In this document: positions 16,563 to 26,018 of the stretch, piece by piece
How the letters are laid out: each line of letters opens with the position of its first letter
Position numbering within the stretch: the stretch's first letter is position 1
Assembly (NCBI RefSeq): GCF_023518235.1
Contig: NZ_CP090423.1
Span: 124,001 to 188,000, forward strand
Direction: 5' to 3'
DNA from: Stenotrophomonas maltophilia
GTDB lineage: Bacteria; Pseudomonadota; Gammaproteobacteria; Xanthomonadales; Xanthomonadaceae
Length of the DNA stretch: 64,000 nucleotides
The notes under the pieces: generated by a model
Told to the model about the DNA's origin: nothing
Databases searched by the model: none
The model's input: only the letters and a program-made list of their open reading frames with translations
Made by a program: the position numbers and the translations under genes

Positions 16563-18232
16563 ACCGTTCGCCCGATTCGCTGCGCGCGGTGTTCCTGCGC
16601 CATCGGCCGCGCCTGCTGCTGACCGTGCTGCTGCTGTGGACCACGATGCTGGCCGGTACCGCACTGCTGGGCCTGTCCGGTGGTTTCCTCACCGCGGCTG
16701 CGCTGGCCGGTGCGGCCGGGCTCGGCCAGGGCTTCAACTTCTTCTCACCGTCGGCCGGTATCCGTGGCCTGACCATGGCCCGGATCGTGTCGCGCTACTT
16801 CGAGAAGCTGGTTGGCCACGACGCCACCCTGCGCATCGCCCGCGACCTGCGCGTGTGGTTCTTCCGCCGCGCGCTGCCGCTGGCACCGGCCCGGCTGGGC
16901 GCCACCCGTACCGGCGACCTGCTGGCACGCCTGCTCGGTGACATCGGTGAGGTCGATGGCCTGCTGGTGCGCGCCATCGGTCCGCTGCTGGCGCTGGGCG
17001 GATTGTCGCTGGTGGCGATTGCTTCGGCGGCGATGATCCTGCCATCAGCGGCGCTGCTGCTGGCGGTACTGGCGGTGCTGATCGCCTTCGGTGTGCCGTG
17101 GCTGGGCGTGCGCGGCCGCGATGATGAAGAGGCCGACCGCGCCGCGCATCGCGCCGCGCTGCGCACCGCCGCCTTCGAGGGGCTGGAAGGCGTGGGCGAT
17201 CTGGCCGCGCTGCATGCCGATGCAGCGTGGCAGCTGAAGGTGCGGGTGGCGGCCAAGCAGCTGGCCTCGCGCGACCGGCGCCGGCGCTGGCGATTGATTG
17301 CCGGCTCCACGCTGCATGGGCTGGTCGCCGGGCTTGGGCTGGTGGCCATGCTGGCACTGGCCCTGCACGCTGCCGAGCAGCAGCGCATCGCGGCGGAAAT
17401 GGCGGCCGGCCTGGTCTTCCTCACCGTCGCGCTGATCGAGCTATGGGCGGGCATGGGCCTGGCCTGGCAGTCGCTGCAATCCGGGCGCATCGCCGCCGAT
17501 CGCCTGCAGGCCATTGTCGAGCAGCCGCTGACGGTGGAGGACCCGCAGGCGCCGCAGCCGGTGCCGCAGGCGGCGCGTGTGCACTGGAATGACGTGCACT
17601 TCCAGTGGCCGGGTGCAGCGCGGCCGGTACTGGCCGGTGTACAGCTGACCCTGGCGCCGGGCGAACGCATTGCCGTGCGCGGTGACAGTGGCTGCGGCAA
17701 GACCACGCTGTCCAGTCTGCTGCTGCGCCTGTGGGATCCGCAGCAGGGACGGTTGACCTATGGCGGCCGTGATCTGCGCGATTTCGCCCAGGCCGAATGG
17801 CATCGGCAGCTGGCCTGGCTGCCGCAGAACGCACCGGTGTTTGCCGGAACGGTGGCCGAGAATCTGCGGCTGGGCGATCCCGATGCCAGCGACGCCGCGC
17901 TGTGGGCGGTGCTGCGCCGGGTACGCCTGGGCGAATGGGCCGAGCACAACGGTGGCCTGCAGACCTGGGTGGGCGAGAACGGCGCGACGCTGTCGGCTGG
18001 CCAGGCGCGGCGCCTGGCACTGGCGCGTGCGCTGCTGCGCAACGCGCCGATCCTGCTGCTGGACGAACCGACCGAAGGCCTGGACGTGGATACGGCGCGC
18101 GCGCTGTTGCAGGATCTTTCCGCGCTGCTGGACGGTCGCAGCCTGCTGATGATCACCCACGATGATCTGCCCGGAGGCGTGGTGGATGCGCAGTACCGGA
18201 TGCGTGATGGGGTGCTGGTCCGCGAAGCGTGA
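16559..18232 (+). CDS. cydC: thiol reductant ABC exporter subunit CydC
   Basis: Partner of CydD in the cytochrome bd assembly exporter. 557 residues: N-terminal membrane domain with SGGFLTAAALAGAAG and FNFFSPSAGIRGLTMARIVSRYFEKLVGHDATLR (CydC-typical), then an ATPase with [27 protein letters not shown] and ILLLDEPTEGLD. ATG 16559 overlaps the cydD stop (ATGA), so the two are translated together. A SMAG palindrome follows immediately. Confidence 0.95.
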   Translation: MNRSPDSLRAVFLRHRPRLLLTVLLLWTTMLAGTALLGLSGGFLTAAALAGAAGLGQGFNFFSPSAGIRGLTMARIVSRYFEKLVGHDATLRIARDLRVWFFRRALPLAPARLGATRTGDLLARLLGDIGEVDGLLVRAIGPLLALGGLSLVAIASAAMILPSAALLLAVLAVLIAFGVPWLGVRGRDDEEADRAAHRAALRTAAFEGLEGVGDLAALHADAAWQLKVRVAAKQLASRDRRRRWRLIAGSTLHGLVAGLGLVAMLALALHAAEQQRIAAEMAAGLVFLTVALIELWAGMGLAWQSLQSGRIAADRLQAIVEQPLTVEDPQAPQPVPQAARVHWNDVHFQWPGAARPVLAGVQLTLAPGERIAVRGDSGCGKTTLSSLLLRLWDPQQGRLTYGGRDLRDFAQAEWHRQLAWLPQNAPVFAGTVAENLRLGDPDASDAALWAVLRRVRLGEWAEHNGGLQTWVGENGATLSAGQARRLALARALLRNAPILLLDEPTEGLDVDTARALLQDLSALLDGRSLLMITHDDLPGGVVDAQYRMRDGVLVREA

Positions 18233-18235
18233 ATG

Positions 18236-18262
18236 GTAGTGCCGGCCGCTGGCCGGCACTAC
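18236..18262. repeat. SMAG palindrome after cydC
   Basis: GTAGTGCCGGCC, centre GCT, GGCCGGCACTAC: a perfect 12-bp inverted repeat beginning four bases after the cydC stop and ending 12 bp before the stop of the convergent DUF1294 gene. Single-unit SMAG repeat, possibly a two-way transcription end or mRNA stabiliser. Confidence 0.85.
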
Positions 18263-18274
18263 CGATTGCGAGGG

Positions 18275-18619
18275 TTATCGCGAAAACTCGCGCAGCAGCA
18301 CCGCGATCGAGGCCACGTTGGCCAGCACACACAGCCAGAACACCCATTGGAATGCGGCCTTGCGGTGCTTGTGGCGGAATACGGCCTGGCCGAGCAGCGC
18401 GCCGGGCCAGCCGCCGGCGAACGCCAGCAGCTGCAGCGTGCGTTCGGGAATCCGCCATTGCTTTCGCTGGGCCGCGCGTTTGTCGTGGCCGTACAGCCCG
18501 AACGACACTGCGCTGACCAGCAGGCACCCGCCGCCCAGCCACAGCGGCAGCACGCCGCTGATCATCAATGCGATCAAGGCGCCGAACGCGGCCAGCGCCA
18601 GGTTGCGCCGCCAGCCCAC
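18275..18619 (-). CDS. DUF1294 family membrane protein
   Basis: 114-residue membrane protein of unknown function. Two hydrophobic segments at the N-terminus flank the motif YGHDKRAAQRKQWRIPERTLQLLAFAGGWPGALLGQAVFRHKHRKAAFQ, which is the DUF1294 signature, followed by a third membrane segment (WVFWLCVLANVASIAVLL). In some proteins this domain is joined to a cold-shock domain; here it stands alone. It directly follows metX with no gap, so it may be co-transcribed with it, but no functional link is known. Confidence 0.9.
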   Translation of the reverse strand: MGWRRNLALAAFGALIALMISGVLPLWLGGGCLLVSAVSFGLYGHDKRAAQRKQWRIPERTLQLLAFAGGWPGALLGQAVFRHKHRKAAFQWVFWLCVLANVASIAVLLREFSR

Positions 18620-19732
18620 TTACAGCGCGTCGAGGAAGTCGCGCACGGCCGGGCCGAACCGCTCGAAATCGACCAGGAACGCATCATGGCCCTGCGGCGA
18701 TTCCAGGCCGATGAAGCGCGCCTCGGCACCACCGGCACGCAGGCCGTCGGCGACCTGTTGCTGCTGCTGCACCGGGAACAGGATGTCGGTGTTGGCGCCG
18801 ATGGCCAGCGCCTTCTCCACCCGGATCTTCGCCAGCCCGGCCAGCACGTCGCCATCGGCGTACTCGGCCAGGTCGAACCAGTCCATCGAACGGCTCAGGT
18901 ACAGGTAGCAGTTGGGATCGAAGAAGCGCACGAAGCGACGCGCGTGGCCTTCCAGGTAGCTTTCCACCTGGAATTCCAGGCCGAACGGATCGTCGTCGGC
19001 CTGGTCCGAATCCAGCCGCACGCGGCCGAATCGGCCGTCCCATTCCAGTGCGGAGCGATAGGTGATCACGCCCAGCTTGCGCGCCATGCGCATGCCGGAC
19101 TCGGGGTATTCGGCGTCGTCGTAGTGGCCGCCATTCCAGCGCGGGTCGAGGCGGATCGCCTCGCGCTGCAGCGAGCGGATCGCGATCGAGAACGGCAGCG
19201 CCTGCGCACTGCCGGAGATGTTGATGTGACTGCGTGCGATGCCCGGGTGCAGCATCAGCACGGCCAATGCGGTCATGCCGCCCATCGAATTGCCGACCAC
19301 GCAGGCCAGCTGGGTGATGCCCAGCGCACGCACGACCTCGACGGCGGCACGGGCACCGTCTTCGATCGACAGCTCGGGGAAATCGAGGCGGTAGGGCTGG
19401 CCAGTGGCGGGGTTGAGCGAGGCCGGGCCGGTCGAACCTTTGCAGCTGCCCAGCGAATTGACGCACACCACAAACCAGCGGTCGGTATCGATCGGCTTGC
19501 CCGGGCCGACCATCGCTTCCCACCAGCCCGGTGCCGGGTTGGCCTCATTGGCGGCGGCATGCGCGTCCGGGGAAAGGCCAGTGACGATCAGGATCGCGTT
19601 GCTGCCATCGGTGGCCAGCGTTCCCCAGGTTTCGAAGGCCACGCGTGCGCCGTGCAGGGCGCCACCGCGCTTGAACGGGAACGGCGAGGGCAGGGCGTGG
19701 AAACGCGTGCCGGGCGGGATGAATTCGGTCAT
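18620..19732 (-). CDS. metX: MetX-family homoserine (or serine) O-succinyltransferase
   Basis: Alpha/beta-hydrolase acyltransferase of 370 residues, cytosolic. The nucleophile elbow VVGNSMGGM, the oxyanion segment NSLGSCKGSTGP, and the acid and base in ANTDILFP and QGHDAFLVDF are all present. In most bacteria this activates homoserine for methionine synthesis. Xanthomonadaceae members use succinyl-CoA, and I recall close relatives being assigned L-serine O-succinyltransferase activity for cysteine synthesis; the sequence alone does not settle the acceptor. ATG 19732 gives MTEFIPPGTRF. No S-box riboswitch is visible upstream. Confidence 0.88.
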   Translation of the reverse strand: MTEFIPPGTRFHALPSPFPFKRGGALHGARVAFETWGTLATDGSNAILIVTGLSPDAHAAANEANPAPGWWEAMVGPGKPIDTDRWFVVCVNSLGSCKGSTGPASLNPATGQPYRLDFPELSIEDGARAAVEVVRALGITQLACVVGNSMGGMTALAVLMLHPGIARSHINISGSAQALPFSIAIRSLQREAIRLDPRWNGGHYDDAEYPESGMRMARKLGVITYRSALEWDGRFGRVRLDSDQADDDPFGLEFQVESYLEGHARRFVRFFDPNCYLYLSRSMDWFDLAEYADGDVLAGLAKIRVEKALAIGANTDILFPVQQQQQVADGLRAGGAEARFIGLESPQGHDAFLVDFERFGPAVRDFLDAL

Positions 19733-19798
19733 GAGGGCATTCTAGCGGGGCGGCATGTGCAGCTGGCGACACGCTGGTTTCCATTGGCGATCGACACG

Positions 19799-19874
19799 GT
19801 AGTGCCGGCCGCTGGCCGGCAACCTCATGAACCTTGATGCGCCTGCGTGGTTGCCGGCCGGCGGCCGGCACTAC
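19799..19874. repeat. paired SMAG repeats, head to head
   Basis: Two GTAG palindromes in inverted orientation: GTAGTGCCGGCC..GGCCGGCAACC from 19799 and GGTTGCCGGCC..GGCCGGCACTAC ending at 19874, with 24 bp between. The whole dimer can fold into one long stem. It lies between metX and the end of ccmI. Confidence 0.88.
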
Positions 19875-19885
19875 CGCGCGGTGCG

Positions 19886-20872
19886 CTACGGAAACCGCAG
19901 CTCCACGACGCCTTCATGAGGCAGGCTCACCTTTACCGGGACGCTCTGCAGGTCATCTTCGCTCCGGTTGGCGCTGCCGCTGCGCGAGATGCGCGCCAGC
20001 ACTTCCACTTCGCGGTGCGCCGACAGCGGTGCGGTGGGCATCGGGCTGTCGGCGTCGCCCAGCCCGACTGTGGCCGGGAAGCCGGCCAGTGGCAGCTTGC
20101 GTGCGGCCACCGGCATCGGCGGCCCGCCGACGGCACGCGCCAGCACGAACACCTGGGTGCTGGCCGGCCACTCGGCCGCTTTCATGGCCGGCAACTGCAC
20201 ACGTACCTGCAGCAATGCCGGCGCCGCTGCAACCGTTGCCTCGGCGGACTGGCCGGCCGCCTCACGGGCGATGGCAATCTGCGCCTGCAACGCCTGCGCG
20301 GCACCGGGTTCCAGCCGTGGCAGCAAACTGCTCCATACATCGGCGGCCTCGGCATTGCGGCCACGCTGGCGCAGGGCGATGCCCAGCAACCAGCTGGCCC
20401 GCTCCGCGTCCGGGGCCAGTGATCGAGCCTGCTGCAACCAGGCCACGGCGGTGTCATCGAACTGCTTGCCCGGGTCGGCCTGGGCACGCGCCTGCGCCGC
20501 TTCCACCAGCACTCCCGGATCATCGGGGGCGAGCGCTGCGGCGCGGGCGAACGCGGCGGCCGCGGCGGGAGCGTCGCCCAGTTCGGCCTGCGAACGGCCC
20601 AGCAGGGCCCAGCCATCGGCACGCTGCGGATCGCGCTTCAGTGCGTCCTGCAGGGCCTGCACCCCATCGTGCAAGGTCGCCACCGTGGCTGCCGGTTTCA
20701 GCTGCGCAGCACGGGGATCACCCACCAGCACATACAGGCAGGTACCGGCAACGCCGAGTGCGAGCACACCCACGAAAAACCCTTTGCGGCCGTGGTGGCG
20801 CAGCGGCCACAGCACCAGCACCGCCATCAGTGCTGCCACGGCTCCGGCCATTGTCGGCAGCCACACGTTCAC
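19886..20872 (-). CDS. ccmI: cytochrome c maturation protein CcmI
   Basis: Apocytochrome c chaperone of the System I pathway. 328 residues: two N-terminal membrane segments (residues about 5-25 and 32-50), then tetratricopeptide repeats (ADGWALLGRSQAELGDAPAAAAAFARAAALAPDD-like units) and a C-terminal periplasmic domain with VFVLARAVGGPPMPVAARKLPL, which is the CycH/CcmI C-terminal signature. ATG 20872 overlaps the ccmH stop. Last gene of the ccm operon, followed by the SMAG dimer. Confidence 0.92.
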   Translation of the reverse strand: MNVWLPTMAGAVAALMAVLVLWPLRHHGRKGFFVGVLALGVAGTCLYVLVGDPRAAQLKPAATVATLHDGVQALQDALKRDPQRADGWALLGRSQAELGDAPAAAAAFARAAALAPDDPGVLVEAAQARAQADPGKQFDDTAVAWLQQARSLAPDAERASWLLGIALRQRGRNAEAADVWSSLLPRLEPGAAQALQAQIAIAREAAGQSAEATVAAAPALLQVRVQLPAMKAAEWPASTQVFVLARAVGGPPMPVAARKLPLAGFPATVGLGDADSPMPTAPLSAHREVEVLARISRSGSANRSEDDLQSVPVKVSLPHEGVVELRFP

Positions 20873-21315
20873 CAGCCGTCTCCTTCATCGTCCTTGCCGG
20901 CCGGTGCGGCAGCCACCGTGCGCCCGCGGCGGCGGACGATGCCCAGCACCACCAGCGCACCGGCACCGAGTACCAGCAACGGGCCGCCCCACAGCAGCCA
21001 GGTGCCCGGCTGCAGCGGCGGCTGGTAGAGCACGAACTCGCCATAGCGGGCCACCAGGAACTGCTTGATCTGCGCATCGTCGTGGCCCTGCTGCATCAGC
21101 TGCAGCACCTCGCGGCGCAGGTCCTGGGCAATCTGGGCATTGGAGTCGGCCAGCGACTGGTTCTGGCACTGCACGCAGCGCAGCTGCGCGGCCAGGTCAT
21201 GGAAGCGACGCTCTTCGGCGCCATCGCGGAACTGCAGCGGCTGCGGGTCGTGCAGCGGCTGCTGGGCCAGCGTGGCCAGTGGCAGCATCAGCAGCAGCAC
21301 CAGCAGCCAGCGCAT
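20869..21315 (-). CDS. ccmH: cytochrome c maturation thiol reductase CcmH
   Basis: Membrane-anchored thiol oxidoreductase that reduces apocytochrome haem-binding cysteines. 148 residues: signal peptide (RWLLVLLLMLPLATLAQQ), the active-site LRCVQCQNQSLADSNAQIAQDLR (CxxC), KQFLVARYGEFVLYQPP and one C-terminal membrane helix. The start at 21315 (MRWLLVLLLM) is chosen because the twelve extra upstream codons spoil the signal peptide. It follows ccmG by four bases. Confidence 0.95.
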   Translation of the reverse strand: MRWLLVLLLMLPLATLAQQPLHDPQPLQFRDGAEERRFHDLAAQLRCVQCQNQSLADSNAQIAQDLRREVLQLMQQGHDDAQIKQFLVARYGEFVLYQPPLQPGTWLLWGGPLLVLGAGALVVLGIVRRRGRTVAAAPAGKDDEGDGW

Positions 21316-21319
21316 CGGG

Positions 21320-21937
21320 TTACGGTGCCGTATGCAGGGTAGTGCCGGCATTGCCCTGCGCCTTTTCGATCTTTTCCAGCGCCGGGATCAGCTTCTCGTC
21401 GACCACACGCTGGGTCATCGCACCGCTGTACTTCCAGCGCACCACGCCGCTGCCATCGACCAGGAAGGTCTCCGGCGCAGCGGTCACGCCCCAGTCGATC
21501 GCGGTACGTCCCTCGACATCGCTGAGCACCACCATGAACGGATTGCCCAGCTGTTCCAGCCAGTGCAGTGCGTCGGTCGGGTCGTCCTTCCAGTTGTAGC
21601 CGATCACGCGCACGCGCTTGCTCTCGGCGAAACGGGTCAGCACCGGGTGTTCCTCGCGGCAGGCCGCGCACCAGCTGCCCCACACGTTCAGCAGGTAGGG
21701 GGCGCCGCGCAGCTCATCGCTGCGCACGATCATGTCCGGGTCGTGCAGCACCGGCAGCGCGAACGCCGGCGCGGGCTTGTCGATCAGTGCCGAAGGCAGC
21801 ACGTCACGCTGCGGGTCGCCCGATTTCATCACCCCGTAGATCATCAGCCCGAGCAGGCCGAAGAAGAACAGCACGCCGATCACGATGGCTACCGGCGGCA
21901 GCGGGCGGGAGGGGCGCGGGGCGGGGGACTCGGACAT
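21320..21937 (-). CDS. ccmG: thiol:disulfide interchange protein CcmG/DsbE
   Basis: Membrane-tethered periplasmic thioredoxin that keeps CcmH or apocytochrome thiols reduced. 205 residues: proline-rich cytoplasmic lead, one membrane helix (VAIVIGVLFFFGLLGLMIY), then a thioredoxin fold with NVWGSWCAACREEHPVL (WCxxC), VIGYNWKDDPTDAL and the cis-proline region GVTAAPETFLVDG. Eight bases after ccmF in the operon. Confidence 0.97.
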   Translation of the reverse strand: MSESPAPRPSRPLPPVAIVIGVLFFFGLLGLMIYGVMKSGDPQRDVLPSALIDKPAPAFALPVLHDPDMIVRSDELRGAPYLLNVWGSWCAACREEHPVLTRFAESKRVRVIGYNWKDDPTDALHWLEQLGNPFMVVLSDVEGRTAIDWGVTAAPETFLVDGSGVVRWKYSGAMTQRVVDEKLIPALEKIEKAQGNAGTTLHTAP

Positions 21938-21945
21938 GGAAACTC

Positions 21946-23865
21946 CTACGGACGACGGAAACGGCGGTCAGCGGCGGTGATGAATCCGCCCAGGGCCATC
22001 AGCAGCGCGCCCAGCCAGATCCAGCGCACGAACGGCTTGATATGCACCCGCACCGCCCATGCATTGTTGCCCAGCGGCTCGCCCAATGCCACGTAGACAT
22101 CGCCATCGAAGCGTGCATCGATGCCGGCTTCGGTCATCACCTGGCCGCCGCTGGCGTACTGGCGCTTCTCCGGATGCAGCAGGGCCTGTTCATGGCCGTT
22201 GCGGAACACCCGCAGATGACCACGGTCGGCGATGAAGTTCGGGCCTTCGCGGTGGTCCACGCCCTCGAAGCGCACCTCGTAACGGCCGACCACCAGCTGC
22301 TGGCCCGGTGCCAGCGCCACTTCGCGCTGCACGTTCAGGGCTTCCACCAGCAGTGCGCCCGCCAGGAACACCGCAATGCCGGTGTGGGCAACAATCATGC
22401 CGAGCATTTCGGCGGTGAAGCGGCCATTGCCGCGCAGCCGCTGCCAGACAAAGCGCGCGGTACCGAGCCCGACCCAGGCGGCGGCGGCCACACCGATGCC
22501 GGCCTTCCAGCCGTTCTGCGGCGCCTGCCACCAGGCCAATGCACCGAGCACCACCGCCAGGCCCAGCCAGGGCGCCAGCAGCGCGAAGGCGCGCGAGGGC
22601 TGGTCACGCTGCCACTTCACCAGCGGCCCGAACGGCAGCAGCAGCACCATCGGTGCCATCAGCAGCAGGAACAGGCTGCCGAAGTAGGGTGGCCCGACCG
22701 AGATCTTGCCCAGTGACAGCGCGTCGGCCAGCAGCGGGTACAACGTGCCCAGCAGCACCATCGCGCAGGCCGTGGCCAGCAGCAGGTTGTTGGCCAGCAG
22801 CAGGGTTTCGCGCGAGGTGGCGGTGAAGCCGCGGCGCGGATCGTCGGCATCCACGCTCAGCTGGCTGGCGCGCAGTGCGTACAGCAGCAGGCTGCCGCCG
22901 ACCAGCAGCGACAGGAAGATCAGGATGAACAGGCCGCGCGAGGGATCGGCGGCGAACGAATGCACGCTGGTCAGCACGCCCGAGCGCACCAGGAACGTGC
23001 CCAGCAGCGACAGCGCGAAGGCGGCGATCGCCAGCAGCAGGGTCCAGCTGCCGAAGGTGCCGCGCTTTTCAGTGACGGCCTGTGAGTGGATCAGTGCCGC
23101 ACCGACCAGCCAGGGCATGAAGCTGGCGTTCTCCACCGGGTCCCAGAACCACCAGCCGCCCCAGCCCAGCTCGTAGTAGGCCCACCAGCTGCCCAGCGCG
23201 ATGCCGAGGGTCAGAAAGCCCCAGGCCACGTTGGTCCACGGCCGCGTCCAGCGCAGCCAGCGCGCGTCGATGCGGCCTTCCAGCAGTGCGGCCACGGCGA
23301 AGGCGAAGGGCACCGCGAAGCCGACGTAGCCCAGGTACAGCATCGGCGGGTGAATGATCAGGCCCGGGTCCTGCAGCAGCGGGTTGAGGTCGCGGCCTTC
23401 CAGCGGCGCCGGGTTCAGGCGCAGGAACGGGTTGGAGGTGAAGATGAGGAACGCGAGGAAGCCGACGCTGACGATGCCCATCACCGCCAGCACGCGCGCC
23501 TGCACCGGCGCCGGCAGGTGCCGCGAGAACAGCGCCACCGCGCCGGTCCACAGTGCCAGCACCAGCGCCCACATCAGCAGCGAGCCTTCGTGCGCACCCC
23601 ACACCGCCGAGTAGCGGTAGATCATCGGCAGCAGTGAGTTGGAATTCTCGGCGACATAGCGCACCGAGAAGTCCTGCTGCACGAATGCGGCGGTGAGCAC
23701 CGCGAACGCACCGGCCAGCAGCAGCAACTGCGCGAAGGCGGCCGGTCGTGCCACCGCCATCCATGCGGCATGGTTGCGATGTGCACCGGCCAGCGGCAGG
23801 GCGGTCTGCAGCAGCGAGGCCAGCAGCGCGCACAACAGCAGGATCTGACCCAGTTCGGGCAGCAC
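21946..23865 (-). CDS. ccmF: haem lyase CcmF
   Basis: Large inner-membrane protein that, with CcmH and CcmI, attaches haem to apocytochrome c. 639 residues with many membrane helices. The tryptophan-rich haem-binding WWD segment GWGGWWFWDPVENASFMPWLVG is present, plus LMWALVLALWTGAV, GLIIHPPMLYLGYVGF and a C-terminal periplasmic region. It starts at GTG 23865 directly after the ccmE stop (TGAGTG), with only that start fitting the reading frame. Confidence 0.97.
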   Translation of the reverse strand: MLPELGQILLLCALLASLLQTALPLAGAHRNHAAWMAVARPAAFAQLLLLAGAFAVLTAAFVQQDFSVRYVAENSNSLLPMIYRYSAVWGAHEGSLLMWALVLALWTGAVALFSRHLPAPVQARVLAVMGIVSVGFLAFLIFTSNPFLRLNPAPLEGRDLNPLLQDPGLIIHPPMLYLGYVGFAVPFAFAVAALLEGRIDARWLRWTRPWTNVAWGFLTLGIALGSWWAYYELGWGGWWFWDPVENASFMPWLVGAALIHSQAVTEKRGTFGSWTLLLAIAAFALSLLGTFLVRSGVLTSVHSFAADPSRGLFILIFLSLLVGGSLLLYALRASQLSVDADDPRRGFTATSRETLLLANNLLLATACAMVLLGTLYPLLADALSLGKISVGPPYFGSLFLLLMAPMVLLLPFGPLVKWQRDQPSRAFALLAPWLGLAVVLGALAWWQAPQNGWKAGIGVAAAAWVGLGTARFVWQRLRGNGRFTAEMLGMIVAHTGIAVFLAGALLVEALNVQREVALAPGQQLVVGRYEVRFEGVDHREGPNFIADRGHLRVFRNGHEQALLHPEKRQYASGGQVMTEAGIDARFDGDVYVALGEPLGNNAWAVRVHIKPFVRWIWLGALLMALGGFITAADRRFRRP

Positions 23866-24327
23866 TCAACGCACCTCGGGCGCCGTTACCGGCACGTCAT
23901 GCTTGCGATGGGCGTCGCCCATCTTGTCGGCCACTTCCTTCGGCACATATTTTTCATCGTGCTTGGCCAGCACTTCGTCGGCGACGAACACGCCATCCTG
24001 CAGGCGGCCACTGGCGACCACCGCCGTGCCTTCGGCGAACATGTCCGGCAGGATCCGTGAGGTGGCCACGGGCAGCTGTGCATCGCCGTCGGTCACCTCG
24101 AAGCGTGCCTCCAGCGAGCCGACCGGGCGGTTGAAGGATCCCTTCACCACCATGCCGCCCAAGCGGAAGCGCGTCTGTGCATCGACATCGCCGCGCAGTA
24201 CTTCGGCGGGCGTGTACAGATAGGCGATGTTGCGCTCCAACGCCATCGCCACCAGTGCGGTGGCCAGGCCGGAGGCAAGCAGGGCCAGCAGTACCCAGGC
24301 CAGGCGGCGACGCTGCACCGGCGTCAT
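23866..24327 (-). CDS. ccmE: periplasmic haem chaperone CcmE
   Basis: Covalently binds haem and hands it to CcmF. 153 residues: an N-terminal membrane anchor ([25 protein letters not shown]), then an OB-fold with [23 protein letters not shown] and the haem-binding histidine in [21 protein letters not shown] 24327 overlaps the ccmD stop by four bases; upstream codons in this frame belong to ccmD and ccmC. Confidence 0.97.
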   Translation of the reverse strand: MTPVQRRRLAWVLLALLASGLATALVAMALERNIAYLYTPAEVLRGDVDAQTRFRLGGMVVKGSFNRPVGSLEARFEVTDGDAQLPVATSRILPDMFAEGTAVVASGRLQDGVFVADEVLAKHDEKYVPKEVADKMGDAHRKHDVPVTAPEVR

Positions 24328-24512
24328 CGTTCCAGCTCCGTCGGCAGCGAGGCCGCTGCGTCCTGCTTGCCGGCGCGGGTCTGCTGCCGTTGCTGCCGGG
24401 CCAGTGCCAGGCGGCGCGCCACGCGCAGGCGCAGCCACGAACCGAGGACATCGGCGCCGAGCACCAGCACGAACACGGCGTAGGCACCGATCACATAGGG
24501 CAGGTGGGTCAT
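24324..24512 (-). CDS. ccmD: haem exporter protein CcmD
   Basis: 62-residue single-pass membrane protein that helps release holo-CcmE from the CcmABC complex. [24 protein letters not shown] is the membrane helix, followed by a basic stretch ([17 protein letters not shown]), the usual CcmD pattern. Overlaps ccmC before it and ccmE after it by four bases each, fixing the start. Confidence 0.92.
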   Translation of the reverse strand: MTHLPYVIGAYAVFVLVLGADVLGSWLRLRVARRLALARQQRQQTRAGKQDAAASLPTELER

Positions 24513-25279
24513 GGCTGGGCCTCCCGGGCCGGGCGCTCTGAATCGACGCGGCCACCGACCCAGGCCTTGCCCGCCTCGCGGTCGAGGTTGTCGGCGCGCG
24601 CCTTGGCCAGCACCGAACCGGCGAACCAGAACTTGGTGCCGATCACCATCCACCACAGCGGCGCGATCATCGCGCTGCTGATCGCCGAGTCACCAAATAC
24701 ATTGATCGACTGGCGCTGGTGAAGGCCACCCCACCAGTCCACCGAGTAGCGGATCACCGGCAGCAGGCTGACACCGACGATGGCCAGCAGTCCGGCCGCG
24801 CGCGCGGCGCTGCGGCGGTCTTCGATGGCGTGGTACAGGCCGATCACGCCCAGGTACAGGAACAGCAGCACCAGTTCACTGGTCATGCGCGGGTCCCAAT
24901 CCCACCAGGTGCCCCAGGTGCCCTTGCCCCAGATGCTGCCGGTGAGCAGGGTGATCAGGGTGAAGCCGGCGCCCATCGGCGCGCAGGCCATGGCCAGGAT
25001 CTCGCAGACCTTGATCCGCCAGATCAGTGCGATGGCGGCATACAGCGCCATCAGCGCGAACACGAACAGGCTCATCCAGGCGCTGGGCACGTGGATGTAG
25101 AGGATGCGGAAGCTGTCCAGCTGCCGGGCCTCCGGCGGCACCACCAGCAGCGCCTGCCAGATGCCGACCAGCAGCACCGGCACCGCAGCGAGGTAGAACA
25201 CCCGCGACCAGCGGGCAGCGAAACGGTCGAACGTGGGCGGTGAACCGAGTTGGTGGAACCAGCGGACAATCGGATTCAT
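24509..25279 (-). CDS. ccmC: haem ABC transporter permease CcmC
   Basis: Inner-membrane haem handling protein required to load haem onto CcmE. 256 residues with six membrane helices. The WWD-type motif [22 protein letters not shown] lies in the middle, with conserved flanking histidines in [11 protein letters not shown] and [13 protein letters not shown]. It is 43 bp after ccmB, the largest gap inside the operon, and overlaps ccmD. Confidence 0.97.
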   Translation of the reverse strand: MNPIVRWFHQLGSPPTFDRFAARWSRVFYLAAVPVLLVGIWQALLVVPPEARQLDSFRILYIHVPSAWMSLFVFALMALYAAIALIWRIKVCEILAMACAPMGAGFTLITLLTGSIWGKGTWGTWWDWDPRMTSELVLLFLYLGVIGLYHAIEDRRSAARAAGLLAIVGVSLLPVIRYSVDWWGGLHQRQSINVFGDSAISSAMIAPLWWMVIGTKFWFAGSVLAKARADNLDREAGKAWVGGRVDSERPAREAQP

Positions 25280-25322
25280 GCGTGGCGGCTATCCAGCAGG
25301 GGTGGATTGGCTCTCAGCTCGG

Positions 25323-26018
25323 TCAACTCAGAGAAATGCGTATTGCAGCAGCAGTGGCCAGCGGTGCCAGCACCAGCGCGACCAGCAGGCCGGCGCCCAG
25401 CATCAGCAGTGCACCGACCGGATCCTGTCCGCGTCCGGCCGCCGCCAGGCTGCCTGCGCCGAACACCAGCACCGGCACGTACAGCGGCAACGACAGCAAC
25501 GCCACGAGAATACCAGAGCGCCGGATGCCTACGGTCAGCGCGGCGACCACGCCACCGATCAGGCTCAGCAACGGCGTTCCCAGCAGCAACGATGCCAGCA
25601 ACAGCGGCAGCCGGTCATGCGGCAGATGCAGCATTTCGGCCAGCAACGGGCTGACCACGATCAACGGCAGCGCTGTGGTGGCCCAGTGCAGCAGCACGCG
25701 CACCAGTACCAGCCAGGCCAGCGGCACCGGTGCCAGCAGCCATTGCTCCAGCGAGCCGTCTTCAGCATCGGAACGGAACAGCGAATCCAGCGACAGCTGC
25801 CCGGCCAGCAGCACCGCAAGCCACAGCACGGCGCCGGCGGTGGCGCTCAGCAGTTCTGGTTCGCGGCCCTGGGCCAGCGCGAACAGCACCACCACCAGCA
25901 CTGCGAACAGCAGCGGCTGCAGCGCATCGCCGCGACGGCGCCAGAGCAGGCGCAGATCGCGCTTGAGCAGGGCGCCGGCGGTCTGCCACAGGCCCGGTTC
26001 GGTACCCGGCGCGATCAT
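25323..26018 (-). CDS. ccmB: haem exporter permease CcmB
   Basis: Six-helix permease of the CcmAB ABC module that drives release of holo-CcmE. 231 residues, with [28 protein letters not shown] at the start, then [20 protein letters not shown] and [23 protein letters not shown], all typical. ATG 26018 overlaps the ccmA stop. The longer open frame upstream is the antisense-free third frame of ccmA and was dropped. Confidence 0.95.
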   Translation of the reverse strand: MIAPGTEPGLWQTAGALLKRDLRLLWRRRGDALQPLLFAVLVVVLFALAQGREPELLSATAGAVLWLAVLLAGQLSLDSLFRSDAEDGSLEQWLLAPVPLAWLVLVRVLLHWATTALPLIVVSPLLAEMLHLPHDRLPLLLASLLLGTPLLSLIGGVVAALTVGIRRSGILVALLSLPLYVPVLVFGAGSLAAAGRGQDPVGALLMLGAGLLVALVLAPLATAAAIRISLS

